This document shows, piece after piece, positions 46,713 to 57,860 of a stretch of DNA of 64,000 nt. The position numbers and the translations under genes were made by a program. Numbering within the stretch: the stretch's first letter is position 1; each line of letters opens with the position of its first letter. Source of the DNA: Gymnorhina tibicen (Eukaryota; Chordata; Aves; Passeriformes; Artamidae); the NCBI GenBank assembly GCA_013399875.1, contig VXAZ01002122.1:276916-340915 (forward strand), in the 5' to 3' direction. Below the pieces are notes generated by a model, which worked only from the letters and a program-made list of their open reading frames with translations, did not search any database and was not told the DNA's origin.

Positions 46713-47370
46713 GGACAGGTGGGCTCTTTACTGGTGTCCCCCCTCTCATCTTCCCAGGTTTGGGGTGCACTGGGGCTCTGAGGCCGTTGGTGCTGGTGCT
46801 GGTGGGAGTTTGGGAGCTGGGATTCCTCCTGGCTGCCTTGGTGTTCCTTCCGCAGCCTTTCAGTTTGGTTGATGTCACCCCCTGTCCCCCACAAGGCGAG
46901 GAGGGTGAGGAATGTTGATGCTTTGTGGCAACACTGGAGGTTCCTAATTGCTTGTCTAATTTATCTTAGTTGAAATTTTGGCTCGCAGCCGCGTGTGGAG
47001 GAAAAAAAGGGGCCAGTGGGCACATCTTGCCAAGACATGAATTCCTCCTTATAAATTGTCCTAGAGCACCTCAGCCATCTGGGTAACCCAAAATAGATGT
47101 TGATGCAGTGTGGAGAGAGGAGCAGCGAGGAGCAAAGGAGTTCTAATGTGCAGAATGTCACCTGGAGGATCGCTGCGAGATTGTTTATCAACCTCACCAG
47201 AGTAAACAGACTCGGTGAGTTTCCTACTAGCTCCAGCTCGGGCTACACCGTGACATTGTTGTATTTACATAAATGGGATTAAAAGGGGAGGAAGAGCTGA
47301 ATTTTTTAAGCACGGGAGGAGAGAACAAATCTCGTGTTGGTGTATCAGGGACTAAATCTAAAGCTCAGTG
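46713..47370. other. Unique non-coding stretch
   Basis: No gene or repeat supportable. Confidence 0.5.
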
Positions 47371-47481
47371 AGTCACAGAGTGGTTTGGGGTACAAGGGAC
47401 ATTAAAGCTCATCTCATTCCACCCCTGCCGTGGGCAGGGACACCTCCCACTATCCCAGGCTGCTCCAAGCCCCATCCCACC
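47371..47481 (-). mobile_element. CR1 LINE 3' fragment, antisense
   Basis: AGTCACAGAGTGGTTTGGGG, CATTAAAGCTCATCTCATTC, CCGTGGGCAGGGACACC and CCACTATCCCAGGCTGCTCC, an antisense CR1 end. Confidence 0.88.
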
Positions 47482-48246
47482 AGAAGGATGCTCCAGCTTT
47501 TGCTTGACTTACGACCGCATTGAAGCCTGTCCTCTTAGGAGGCGCTTTGCCTGCAGAGGTGAAGCACATTTGATCCTCCAGGAGCGAAGGTTCTCCACCT
47601 TCTGTAGGACCTGTAACTTGGGAACACCCAGGTTTTCCCAGCTCTGAAGAGTTAATTCCCATTTTAACTTGCACGAGTGCAGCATCCTCCTAAGCCAAGC
47701 CTAAATGTGAATTTTGGAGCGGGCTGACTCAGTGGCGCTGGGCGGAACACACACTCAGATCTCTGTCACTGCCCTGAGTCACTGGTGTTGAGGCTGGGCG
47801 AGAGTTTTGTGGTGATTTGTTGTGACGGGGCTCCCAGAGGCTGTAAAATCTCATTTAATCAGTCTGGTACCTCTGACCCAGCCAAGTGGCTGAAACAGAG
47901 CAGCCCCAGCCTCCACGGGAGGAAGCAAAGCTGCTCTGCAGGGGTTGTGGTCAAACTCAGAGCCTTGAAATTCCCAAGAGGATATAATTGAGCAGGATTC
48001 CACATCCAAGCTTTATGGCTTGGTCTTCACTATTAAGACTCGGGTTGCCCTCTGGGTTAACAGGAGTTGGAGGGAATAAGGGAGGAGCGAGTCGTGCACC
48101 ACCCAGGCATTGAGCGTTTTGTGTTAATCTCCCTGGGAACACACAAATAAAGTCCCTATCTCTGAAATTCGCAGCCAAGTCTCTCTTCTATCAACCATCT
48201 TTATTGCACCAGCACTCAATTCTGAGCAGCTCAGGCATTTTTCATA
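47482..48246. other. Unique non-coding stretch
   Basis: Nothing supportable. It may belong to the sequence that precedes the poly-A tract discussed in the next entry. Confidence 0.45.
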
Positions 48247-48373
48247 AATAAAACATTTTTATTATTTGTCTCCATCTTCCAGTACCAAAAAAAAAAAAAA
48301 AAAAAAAAAACANNNNNNNNNNNNNNNNNNNNNNNNNNNNNNNNNNNNNNNNNNNAAAAAAAAAAAAAAAAAA
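48247..48373 (+). repeat. Long poly-A tract interrupted by a 43-N gap, with upstream AATAAA
   Basis: AATAAA at 48247 is followed 35 bases later by at least 23 A's, then N from 48313 to 48355, then 18 more A's. The gap sits inside the homopolymer and is probably a sequencing failure. A poly(A) signal at this spacing before a long A tail resembles the 3' end of a reverse-transcribed mRNA, but the gene of origin could not be recognised and no target-site duplication was found. A simple poly-A expansion is equally possible. Confidence 0.6.
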
Positions 48374-49534
48374 GCCCCCTTCTTATTCTGTCATCCTTAA
48401 AAAATTTACTTCGGATGAATTGTCATCCAGCTGTTTCTCACCCTATAAATCATAGGGGATTATTCGAGATGGAAATGTTCACTTTGGGGAAAACATGAAG
48501 TCCTTATAGGACCCTGGGACTTTGATAAATAGCAGCTTTTCCTCACAGTACCAGGACAGGAAAACTGAATTCCCTTAAAATTTTGCATGGCTCTCACTGG
48601 CAGAGGAGTTTGTTTGTCCCTGCAGCTTCTCCAGGAACTTAACCCAGGAATTCAGTCAAGCTTCAGGGGACTGCATCAAACTTCCAAATTACTTCTTTCT
48701 CTCCCTAATAATGGAGCTCTTAGGAGCCTTTATCCATTTCTGGGGTTTTATTTTTACATTTTCTGGGAAGATGATCCGGAGGGAAGGATGAGCTTTTCCT
48801 CTCTATCCCATAAGCCACTTATCCATAACTTGTAGGACAACAATCCGCTTCCTTAATTTGGTTTTTTACAGCTCAGAAAGCAGCTCTCGGTATTGTGCCC
48901 CGAGTCCGGGGGGTGTTCTGCTCCCTCCTCACAAAACTTGGGTCTGTTTTGTTCCCTGGAAGAGTGGAAAGTTTCAGTGGTTGGGAAAACTGGAAGATGG
49001 AAGGAGGGAAGCTCAGCCTTGGCCGCTGCTATGAATTAATGTAGTTGAAAATCTGAAGTACTTGAATTATATTTAATTACTTTTATCCAGTGTTGCAGGA
49101 GTTCCTGTAAAACAAAACAAGGTTAAAGGTATTAATAAACATGCAATTTCTTCATTAATCTCTGGGATGTTTGCAATTAGGAGGACATGCTTTGCCTGTA
49201 AACAAAATCTATTTCAGATAAGTTACTTTTCCAGGCTATAGTTGTGTAACACAGCCCCCAAAACTTGGGAATTAGCAGTGAAATCCCCTTGGAGGGCCAT
49301 GCAACTCTGACCTGCAATTTCCTGAGCTGTGAGACCAAATTAGATTGTAGGGATAGAACCAAACCCTTTGCCCAAAGCTCAGGACTCTCTGAGATGAGGA
49401 CACTGCAAAGGAGAATCATTTGATTGTGTCTTACACCTCCAGACTGAGAAATTCAGTCCAGAAACCTGGACAGGAGGTCTGGACGTGCTCCAGGGGTTTT
49501 GTCCATCCTCAGATGCTTCAAGGAATGTGTCAGC
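48374..49534. other. Unique non-coding stretch
   Basis: AT-rich at 49040-49170; no gene or repeat found. Confidence 0.45.
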
Positions 49535-49912
49535 CACAGAATCCCAGACTGGTTTGGGTGGGAAGGGACCTTAAAGCCCATCCAGCACCCCCCCCTGCCA
49601 TGGGCAGGGGCACCTCCCACTGTCCCAGGGTGCTCCAAGCCCCGTCCAACCTGGCCTTGGGCACTGCCAGGGATCCAGGGGCAGCCACAGCTTCTCTGGG
49701 CACCCTGTGCCAGGGCCTGCCCACTCTCCCAGGGAACAATTCCTTCCCAATATCCCACCCAAAATCTCCCCTTTTCCAGTTTGAAGCCATTCCCTGTGAT
49801 CCCTTGTCAATAGTCCCTTTCCATCTTTCTTCTTGTGCCCCTCAGGTCCTGGAAGGCCACAATTAGGTCCCCCCAGAGCTTCTCCTCTCCAGGCTGGACA
49901 ATCCCAGTTCTC
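49535..49912 (-). mobile_element. CR1 LINE 3' fragment, antisense, about 380 bp
   Basis: CACAGAATCCCAGACTGGTT, CTTAAAGCCCATCCAGCACC, CCTGGCCTTGGGCACTGCC, CAGCCACAGCTTCTCTGGGC, TTTGAAGCCATTCCCTGTG and TCCATCTTTCTTCTTGTGCC, on to GGTCCTGGAAGGCCACAATT and CTTCTCCTCTCCAGGCTGG. The second longest CR1 copy, 5'-truncated. Confidence 0.92.
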
Positions 49913-51266
49913 CATGGCCATGAGCTTCCTGTGTCTGCTCCATCTCAGCAGGAGGAAGACCCTGGACTGGGTGTTAGAGAGAAGTGGGATAGCAGCCCCT
50001 GACATGGAACGTGACAACTCCTGGGTGGAAAAGGCCATTCCAGCAGTTTCCAGTCCTGGACTGGGCATCACCACAGAGCAAATACTGCAGTGATGCCCCT
50101 CCAAACGCCCCAGGCTCCTGTGAGACCTTCCAGCAGGAATGAACAGTTGCTGTTCCTTCACCACACATCCACATGCCTGCGGTGGTCACCTGCTCCAAAT
50201 CCCAATTCTTGTGGTTCCCTCCTCCAAACACCCATTTAAATTCCAGTTTGCTCCTGCCATGTTCAATAATTCAATGTGTTATCAATTTACTCTTCTTAGC
50301 TGGAGGGAATGACTGATGCTCTGTGCACACACTATGGGCACATCTATGGTTCATAAACAGCTAAAGTTAGGAAATTCTAAATTGTAAATGTATCTAATTA
50401 TCTCTAATCATAGGCTCACTGTAATTAGTGGGATGCTGGTTCCCCTCTATTTTTAAAGAACAGAGATTTTCTCTGTAATAAAAACCTCAACAGATTTGTA
50501 CCGTGGGTATGAAAATAGAACATTGTTAGACTATTTCTGAGTACAGAAACAACTTTCTGCCCCATTTTCTCAAAGGAATTCCTGTCTGGTGGCTTCACAG
50601 GCTGCAGCCTTCCCCTTCTGTTCCTCCATGGCTTCATCTGGAAAATTCTCCATTTCCTCATCTGTGAAGTTATTTTTTGGAAGATGAAATATCAGTTAAC
50701 ACTTCCATGTCCCAAGCAGGATGGGCCAGGTTTGCAGGATGTTCTGTTGGGACTTTCAGAACTGGACACGTGTTAATCCTTGTTCACTGTGAGCTGGATT
50801 TGTCAATTTTACTTTTTCTATTTCGGGAGCACACAGTAAATATTATCCTATTAATGCGAAGAGCATCCTTCCCTCTCTCCCCATTATTTGTCCTGCGAAA
50901 CATGATTTGGCATAAATTTTTGTGCTAAATTCAGCTTTTCTTTGTGAAGATCAGCTGTTTACAGTAGCTTCCCTATAACACTTTAATTTTCAATTTTGCT
51001 CCTTTGAATGCCGCTTTCGCTTCTTCCTGTAAATATTTTGATGTGTCTATGGTTGTTTTCCTTTAAATGTTGTGGGGAAGCGAATGCAGCAGCTGCTTAG
51101 GGTGCTTCAGAATTTGAAGTAGTCGGGTTTCATGGGACACACACTTTTCCCAAAGAAAACTGGTTGTGGTGGAAAAAAAGCGGGAATGATTTGCCTCATT
51201 AGGAGGAGGATGTACCCCGTGCCTCAGGCTTCATTTCAACAGGTGAAACACCTTGGGAAAGGTGTG
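49913..51266. other. Unique stretch with AT-rich, possibly regulatory DNA
   Basis: Bases 50230-50460 contain TAAATGTATCTAATTATCTC, TAATCATAGG and GTAATTAG, several homeodomain-type cores in non-repetitive AT-rich DNA. Bases 50850-51060 are also AT-rich. No gene was found. Confidence 0.4.
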
Positions 51267-51475
51267 GGATCATGGAATGGTTTGGATGGGAAGGAATCTT
51301 AAATTAGCTCGTCTCATCCCACCCCGTACCACGGGCAGGGACACCTTTCCCTATCCCAGGGTGCTCCAAGCCCCGTCCCGCCTGGCCTTGGACACTGCCA
51401 GGGATGGGGCAGCCACACATTCCCTGTGCCAGGGCCTCACAGGGAAGGATTTCCTCCCAAAATCCGCCCTACAGA
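51267..51475 (-). mobile_element. CR1 LINE 3' fragment, antisense
   Basis: GGATCATGGAATGGTTTGGA, CCACGGGCAGGGACACC, TGCTCCAAGCCCCGTCC, CTGGCCTTGGACACTGCC and GTGCCAGGGCCTCACAGGG. The nearest mobile element upstream of the CpG-rich region. Confidence 0.9.
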
Positions 51476-52279
51476 GGCGTGCAGCACCCGGAATTTGGGG
51501 ACGCTGCTGTTGTCCATTCGAAGGAAGCAGAGCAGGGTTTTGGCGGGGGGCGAGGGACAAGCGGGACGTGGAAAAGCAGGATAATAGCTGCGGGGAATGT
51601 GCCATTGCAGCCCGGCTCCGGCTGCGGGTGGCAGTGCAGAGCAGGATTTGTGTCCCGGTGGGCGCTCGCACGGCAGACAGGATCTCTGTGTTTAGTGAGA
51701 GGTGATTTCGCAAGGTGAGACGCGAAGTGAGTGCTCGGGGTTGGAGACGGGCTGGGAAGCAGCAGCGCATCCCTCGCTGGGGCTGCTGTGATCGGAGGAG
51801 CTGGGGATGGCGGGGACGGTTTGTGCCGTGCTCATCGCAACTGTCCATCCCGTGAATAAACGCAGAAATTTTTTCGTAATTATTTTGGAGAGAGTTCAGC
51901 CCTAAACCTCCGTGGTTTTTTGCGACGCAAACCTACCCGGGAGGAACCCCTGGATTTGAAATCGCTGTGAGCCGATTGCCCGGGAATAAAGTGGGACTGT
52001 GGCTCCTCGGTGCCTTTTTTATGCCTGTGGATTGTTGCTGGTGCATGCAGGGCTCTTGGCTCAGCCTCTGCCCTGCAGCAGCCCCGGCACAGCCTCAGCT
52101 GGGTGCAGCACGGGGCTGGGGGGCATCGCTGGGCAGGGAGGGGACCCCAGCGCACGGAGCTGTGGCCCCCTGTCCCCGGAGCTTTCCCTGGGGGAGCCGT
52201 GCCTTCACACAATCGGGGCTGTTTGAATTGATGCTGCAGCTTACACAGGCATAAAGCAACTCTTTCATGTGCCAGCCCT
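51476..52279 (+). promoter_or_regulatory. CpG-enriched flank with possible alternative first exon
   Basis: CpGs become common from about 51480 (GGCGGGGGGCGAGGG, GGGCGCTCGCACGG). CGCAAG|GTGAGA gives a usable donor with the exon ending at 51714. A non-coding alternative first exon of the gene starting further downstream is possible. There is no TATA box or start codon that could be defended. Confidence 0.3.
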
Positions 52280-52760
52280 GGTTGCCTTGGCTCTTGGCAG
52301 CGGCTCCCGGTGTAGGCAGTGCGAGGATTGAAATGCAGAGGGGACGGAGGGAGAGGGAGAGAGAAGGAGGATTGATCCCAGGGTGGAGGGACAGAGCGGC
52401 GAGCGCTCGATATAATTTGTTTTTTAGCTGTCAAATAAGCTCATTCAAGGCAACCGGAACACGGCCGAAGAAGGGGGTTTTGCAGCGAGAAACCGCAGCA
52501 AATGCAGAGCCGGGGGAGCAGGGGGATGGGTGGCCAGGGGAGCCCCCGATGTGGCCCCGGCACAGGCGGGGGCAGCGGCCCGGGCCCGGTGTGGGGACCG
52601 GGGGCAGCGGCCCGGCCGCGCCTCCCTCGCATCCCGGGGGGAGCGGGGGAAACGGGGATGGACGGGGGAAAAGGGGGATGACAGGGCTGGAGAGGGGGAT
52701 GTCGGGCCGGCAAACACCCCCTGTTCCACAGGGCTGTGGGAGAGGGGCAGCTCCGAGCCT
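52280..52760 (+). promoter_or_regulatory. CpG island core
   Basis: The most CpG-dense part of the window, especially 52555-52640 (GGCAGCGGCCCGGGCCCGG, CGGCCCGGCCGCGCCTCC). It lies about 0.8-1.3 kb upstream of the TATA box at 53553 and the coding exon at 54009, so it is the likely promoter-associated island of that gene. The 252-codon frame here and the minus-strand frames reflect GC-rich composition. Confidence 0.65.
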
Positions 52761-53552
52761 GTCACGAACGTGAAGTCGGTGCTTGCCGAGGAGGGAGGAG
52801 GGGGAGGATGCTCGAGCGTTCCAGAGTGCCTTTTTCTTCGTTATTTATTTATTTCCTTAAGCTCTGGTGTCATGTTCGAGTTGTTTTCCTTGTCCCTGGA
52901 TCTGAGCATCATTAGCAAGATAATGAAGTTCCCGAATGTGGCGTTAAGTGGCTGCATTCCCATTCCTCCCTCCCTTTTCCCTATCTTGCCTGCAGCTCCA
53001 GGGACAAGCGTACCGGGAGATGTTAAAACAAAAACAAGGGGAGGTGGTGCTGGTGGTGCTGGTGGGGGAAAAACGGGGCTCTGCCAGCCCTGCCAAGGGC
53101 AGGAGCTGCCTGTTGGCTCGGGGGAGGGGGCACAGCCTTTCCCACCTCCAGGATGCCTCTGGACCAGTCCCACCAGCATCAGGGGACCGCTCTGTTGCTG
53201 GGAGCCGTGCTGCGAGGACAAGCCACAGACAGGGAAAAGGGAGGGCGGGGGGGTCTGTCGTGATCTGTGTGTGCANGGGGGTGTCTGAATAACAGAGATG
53301 TGTGTGAGAGAGAGAGAAATGGGGGCTGGGGGGCTCGTTCCTTATCAGGAAACCTGTAGTGTCAAAAATAAACACCCTGCCGGAGCCCGGTCTGTGGGGT
53401 TTGGTGCTGGTGGGAGGCTGGTGCCGGGTTTGGGGGAGCACCCCCGAGGCAGCTCCGTGTGGAGGCTGCACAGCATCCCCCTGCCACAGCACCCCATCGA
53501 GAGAGGGAACAAAGCTCCGGGAACGATTAATCAAGTGGCTTAATAAAAAAAG
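52761..53552 (+). other. Proximal upstream region
   Basis: GC-rich, with a single N at 53276 and a GT/GA microsatellite near 53265-53320. No exon is supported; it could contain proximal regulatory DNA. Confidence 0.4.
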
Positions 53553-53559
53553 TATAAAT
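53553..53559 (+). promoter_or_regulatory. TATA box candidate
   Basis: TATAAAT preceded by an A run and followed by GC-rich sequence (CCCTGAGGGCTGCG). If used, transcription would start near 53583, giving a leader of about 425 bases before the first in-frame ATG at 54009. Clear TATA boxes are unusual beside CpG islands, so this adds weight to a real start. Confidence 0.45.
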
Positions 53560-53639
53560 CCCTGAGGGCTGCGTGGTGCTGGTGGTGCTGCTGCCGAGGA
53601 GCTGGCTCTGAGACAGCCACCGGGAGGGACGCGCCAGCC

Positions 53640-53716
53640 CTCCCCTGCTCTCCTCTCTTCTCCTCTCCTCTCCTCTCCTCTCCTCGCCTTCCCTCTCCTT
53701 GCCTCTCCTCTCCCCG
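53640..53716 (+). repeat. CT-rich microsatellite in putative 5' leader
   Basis: About 75 bases of TCTCC/TCTTC/TCTCCTC units. On the opposite strand they are purine-only. Such tracts in leaders can affect transcription or translation, but no function is shown. Confidence 0.8.
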
Positions 53717-53766
53717 AGCTGCTGCCACACTTGGTTCATTCCAGCTGCAGAAGCTCAGAGCCTTCC

Positions 53767-53805
53767 ATGCGGTGGGATTTTTTTTTTTTTTTCCTCCTGG
53801 GCTGA
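53767..53805 (+). CDS. Upstream ORF in the putative 5' leader, 12 codons
   Basis: ATG at 53767 opens a frame of 12 codons with a run of phenylalanines from a T tract and ends at TGA 53803-53805. It lies upstream of, and in a different frame from, the main start at 54009. If the leader is transcribed as proposed, this uORF would be expected to reduce initiation at the main ATG. Its presence depends on the inferred start site. Confidence 0.3.
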   Translation: MRWDFFFFFLLG

Positions 53806-54008
53806 AAAAATTAAGGGAAAAAAAAAAAAAAAATCACAAGCCTGACCCGCTTCCCCCCCACCTCCCCCCTCCTCCTTCCTTTCTCCTCTTCATCCAGCCG
53901 AGCCGAGGACTATCCCAATCGCCAAGGGGAAGGAAAAAACGGGGAAAACCCCAACAGCAGCGACCGGCAGACCCCCAGCACGCCCCACTCCTGCTGCTGC
54001 CCTTTGAC

Positions 54009-54165
54009 ATGCAACCTTCCTTGGGATGGGACCAGCCGGGATGCAGCTGCGGCTTCGGAAGGCACTGGTGGAAATTGGGGATCGTGGCTCTCATGACGGC
54101 GGAGGGGAGCGCCTGGAGCCGGGCGCTGCTGCTCTCGCTGGGGCTGCTGGCTGGATCGGCGATGG
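54009..54165 (+). CDS. Putative first coding exon with signal peptide, gene unidentified
   Basis: From ATG 54009 the frame gives 52 codons and ends at ATGG|GTGAGT, a consensus donor, with one base of the next codon left (phase 1). The translation has a hydrophilic, cysteine-containing start, then from an internal Met (54093) a classic signal-peptide pattern: MTAEGSAWSR, followed by ALLLSLGLLAG and small residues before the splice. A phase-1 intron directly after a signal peptide is typical of immunoglobulin-superfamily and other modular extracellular proteins. Either Met could be used; the internal one gives the more regular signal peptide, but its Kozak context is weak. The frame is open upstream to at least 53772 without another ATG. 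I compared it mentally with several neural adhesion families and found no convincing match, so no name is given. Confidence 0.55.
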
Positions 54166-54254
54166 GTGAGTGCTGTGGGCAACTTCTGCAGGAGCATTTG
54201 TTACCCATCCCCAGCTCCTGGGATGAAAGGAGCGGCGTTGTTCCCCCGCGTGGG

Positions 54255-54450
54255 AAGGGGGGTGCGGGGTGTGTGGCGCTGGGGTGATGGCACTGGGGTG
54301 TGTGGCACCCGGGGTGTGTGGCACCGGGGTGATGGCACCGGGGTGATGGCACTGGGGTGATGGCACTGGGGCGTGTGGGCACTGGGGTGTGTGGCACGGG
54401 GTGATGGCACTGGGGGGGATGGCACTGGGGGGATGGCACTGGGATGTGGG
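54255..54450 (+). repeat. 14-17 bp minisatellite at start of the putative intron 1
   Basis: A dozen or so imperfect units of the form GATGGCACYGGGGT or GTGTGGCACYGGGGT, rich in G runs on the + strand, beginning about 90 bases after the proposed donor. Proline- and histidine-rich minus-strand frames here (about 54090-54500) are a by-product. Confidence 0.9.
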
Positions 54451-57400
54451 CACACGCTGCCCTGGCATCTTGGGCACGGCACCGAGGGTGTTTGATTCAG
54501 ACCTTTGGAGCTGCATCCTTCGGGAGCAACAATTTTTTAAGCGCTGCGGGGATAAAGGGTGATAAAGATAAAGGGTGGCTTTCTATGATCTCATCCCCCT
54601 TCCCCGGTGGGTCAGGTTTGGGCACAGGCGCTGGTGATGTGCAGGATGACTGTGAAAAATGCCAGCACCGCTTTCCCCTCTGTCTTTCCCTGGCATCTTA
54701 ATTCAGGATTTCACTACCCTGCTGCTTGCCCACAGCTGATAAAACAGATTTTTGGATGCCTTGCATGAAGATGGAAGCACTTTCCTCCTTTTCCTCCTGC
54801 CTTCCCAGTTGAATATCTCTTATATATGAGCTCCTTGGCCTCAGCATCCTGGTTTTTATGAAATATGCATGTTCGGGCTTGAAAGCTGAGGAAGGCTTGA
54901 ATTTGGGGGCAGTTTGCTTGTGTCTCCTACCTCATTTCCGCAGCTGCCCTTGTAGCCAAAGCAGATCCAGGGACTGAAGTTTATTTCTGGTGTAAACAGC
55001 AAATATTTAGGGACTGTCCTTCTGTGTGTGTAGGAGGGGGAAGAGTGGGAGAGCCGAGTGCTGGCAGTGGCTGCTCTCCACACTGTGCAGTGCCCCGATT
55101 TCCAAGAGTTTCCAAGTAACGTTGTCTTGTCTGCTGTATCCTAGGCTGGAGGAATGTGTGTTTGGGTGTTGATGTGTATGAAAGCTCCTTGGCTTTGGGG
55201 GGGGTTTTTTGGGGGGAAGAACTTTATCTGGAATGCAACACCGATTTTATTATGTAAGGCAGGTTTCCTTTCAGGGGCTCGGGGATGAGGATTAACTGCT
55301 CCTCCTGAGCACTCTTGCAGTGGAGCTGAACAGTTTTGCTGACTGGGAGGATCTGTTAGGAAAGGCTGTAAACCCACCCAGAGAACCTACAGGTCCTAGT
55401 AAAGGCTGAGTATTTATTCTGGTGACTATTTTTCATTTCTTCAGCACGAACATTCAGCCTGTGCACAGAGGAAAACCATTCCAGCAGCTTCTGCTGAGCT
55501 TTCCTCATACGAGCAGACTGATGGAGAGATACCTAAATCTCAGATTTACACTATCAGGGGCTTACAGCTTTTTTTCTTCTTCTGAGCTGTCTGTGGCTTA
55601 TTCATACTGGATCTTCCAGGCTTCACTCTGTACCTTGCTGAGCATTTAATCCTTTCTTCTCAGGCCCCTGGTTCCTCCTGTCTGCATTTAGAGCTCTCTG
55701 TTCTGGATCCTTCAGCCAGAGGTTGATGCTCTGGGTTGTTTTGCTTTGTGAACAGAAGACCTGCGAAAGCTTTTTAGACCTCAGATGTTTTTTCATCTGC
55801 ATCAGAGCCAGAGGCATTGATCAATAAGTCCTCTCTTTAGATTCTGAAACCCCAGCAACGATGGTTTTGTGTAAGCAACTTCGGCGTCAGCGTCTGGTGC
55901 TGGGTACGCAGGGACGCGCACGGAGGGAGGGGAGGCACCCGCCCTTTGCAGGCTCCACGGTGGGTTTGGGGTGTAACCCCGGGAAATCAGCTCAGCCTGG
56001 GCTGAATCCCGAACCCCTGTGGAACAAAGTTCCAAGAGCTCCGAGCTCTCCGGTTGCCGGCGCTGTGTGGGGAGCAGTAGCCAGGAGTTCCCATAGTGTG
56101 GCAGCAGAGCCGTGTGTGTGGAGCTGTCAGCGAGGAGTTAGGCACAAAAAGGGGGAGAAACGCTGCTCCCATCGCATCAGCTGGGCCGTGTCTGCAGTCC
56201 TGCTGCCCAGAAATGGCCTTCTGAAAACCGGCACAGGGTGTGTGGGGCCTTCAGGTGCTGCCGTGTCCGAGGGCAGGATAACGGAGCTTCCCCTGGGGAA
56301 AGGACGGAGCTGGAACTGGAGGGAAGGTGGTGCTTGGGGATGGGAAGTTTACTGTGGGTATGGAAGGGGGAGAGGAAGTGGTTTGTGTGGTTCCCCTTTC
56401 AGTTTTAGGGGTGCAGTGACGGTTTCACAGGGATAAGATGGGCAGAGGGCACTGGATTTGCCTTTGGCTGTGGTTGATGGTGATCCCTGCTTGGCCTCTC
56501 AAGTGTGATGATTCTGGAATTCTGTGTATTGATTGTCAGTCAGGTGGGCACAGCAGTGCTGCTGACTCCTTTCTGCTCCTGTCTGGGGAATCAGCTGTGC
56601 TCCAGCACTGGAAGGTGCATTTGGGGCTTGCGTAGGCCCTGTGTGTGTGGATAAACACGGATAAAACACATTTTAATGGCCTATTATAAAAGGGTCTTGA
56701 CACCATTATTTACACACTGTGCCTTATTAGTCAGCACCTTGCTTGGTACTGGGTTAAGGGAGGATGCACCAGCTTGAAACATCATCTCATCAATTCAAAC
56801 CTCTGTAATTTTCTCTTTTCTCCATGGAAAACAGTTTTTACCAGACTTTTCTTCTGAAGAGTGGAGGAGCAGGAAGCTGTTAATGGATTTTGTTTATGAA
56901 TTTAAGGTGTGGGCAGGAACAGAGGGCAGGGGAGGTTTCATTGCAGAGATCTCAACCTGCACTGAAAATTCCAACCCCCTGGGGCACCACGAGGGGTTAA
57001 GGAACACTCCCTGTTGTCCCACGTTTTTAATTAGGTGTGGACCAGTGTTAGAAATGTGAGGAGAAGGTTCGGTAGGAGGTGCAGTCAGTAAATCTGGTGG
57101 TTCTGAATCAAACTTACATTAAAGACCTGAGCTGGAGACCTGGTCTGTCCAGAGGCACACAGAACACGGAATGGGATGTAGGAAAAACAATCCAGATTCC
57201 TGTTTTAAAGAGCACAACTTACAGCCGTGTGTAAAGGGGGTTCATACCCTCAGTGTGCTTCTCATTTCAGCACCCTGTCGAAATGAGAGCCCCTTTAGTC
57301 CCTGTTAAGGATGTTTTGGATCCATCCGTGAGCCATCCTTGCTTGTGGAAGGTGATGTTGTGTGGTCCTGCTGCAGATAAACGTAGCTTAGAGAGCACCT

Positions 57401-57860
57401 GTGCATCCATCCGAGGTGGTCTGGGGGAATTCTCCTCAGAAGTCCAGTAACTAAAGTATGATTCCACTCCTTCTGTTGTTCAGACAGACAAAGTCTCGAG
57501 GCTGTTGGTGAGAAAAGAGCAGCTTGTGAGGGACCAGGAGCTGTGGGAGCAGAGGGGTCTCTGATGAGCTGCAGGGGAGCCGCCTGCCCAGCTCCCGTTA
57601 ATCAGCACTGAGGCCTAACGAGCTTTCCTGAGCCCAGAGTGAGCCCAGGGGAGGGGGCTGCACCACCCCAGGGTGCATTTATGCTGTAAATCATCTCTTT
57701 ATTTTCTTCTCTTGTCTTAAACCCCCACTTGCGAGTTCCCAGCGAGGAACATCCACATCCCGCACGTTTCCCCATGGAAGTGTGTGCCCAGAATGAGGGG
57801 GGAAGAGGAGCCCTTGCTGAGCTGTGGCCAGGGCTCTGCTGCAAGCTTGGCATGTTTGGC
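54451..57860 (+). other. Putative intron 1, unique DNA
   Basis: No coding exon with defensible borders. A good acceptor-like run (TTTTTCATTTCTTCAG) ends at 55443, but no donor follows at a useful distance. G runs occur at 55195-55220. Bases 55860-56360 are moderately GC-rich with a 191-codon frame of no evident family. Confidence 0.4.

Noticed and set aside
52530..53288. 252-codon + strand frame in the CpG island
   Set aside because: GC-rich DNA has few stops; translation is low-complexity, contains an N codon and lies upstream of the TATA box.
54009..54165. Assigning the exon to a known IgLON, CADM, NECTIN, sodium-channel beta or KIRREL gene
   Set aside because: The phase-1 signal exon fits the class, but the residues do not match any of those N-termini as I know them.
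53834..54516. Proline/histidine-rich minus-strand frames of 141-201 codons
   Set aside because: They mirror the G-rich minisatellite and the exon on the opposite strand.
55420..55520. Exon after a strong acceptor at 55443
   Set aside because: No donor follows at a reasonable distance and no frame is convincing.
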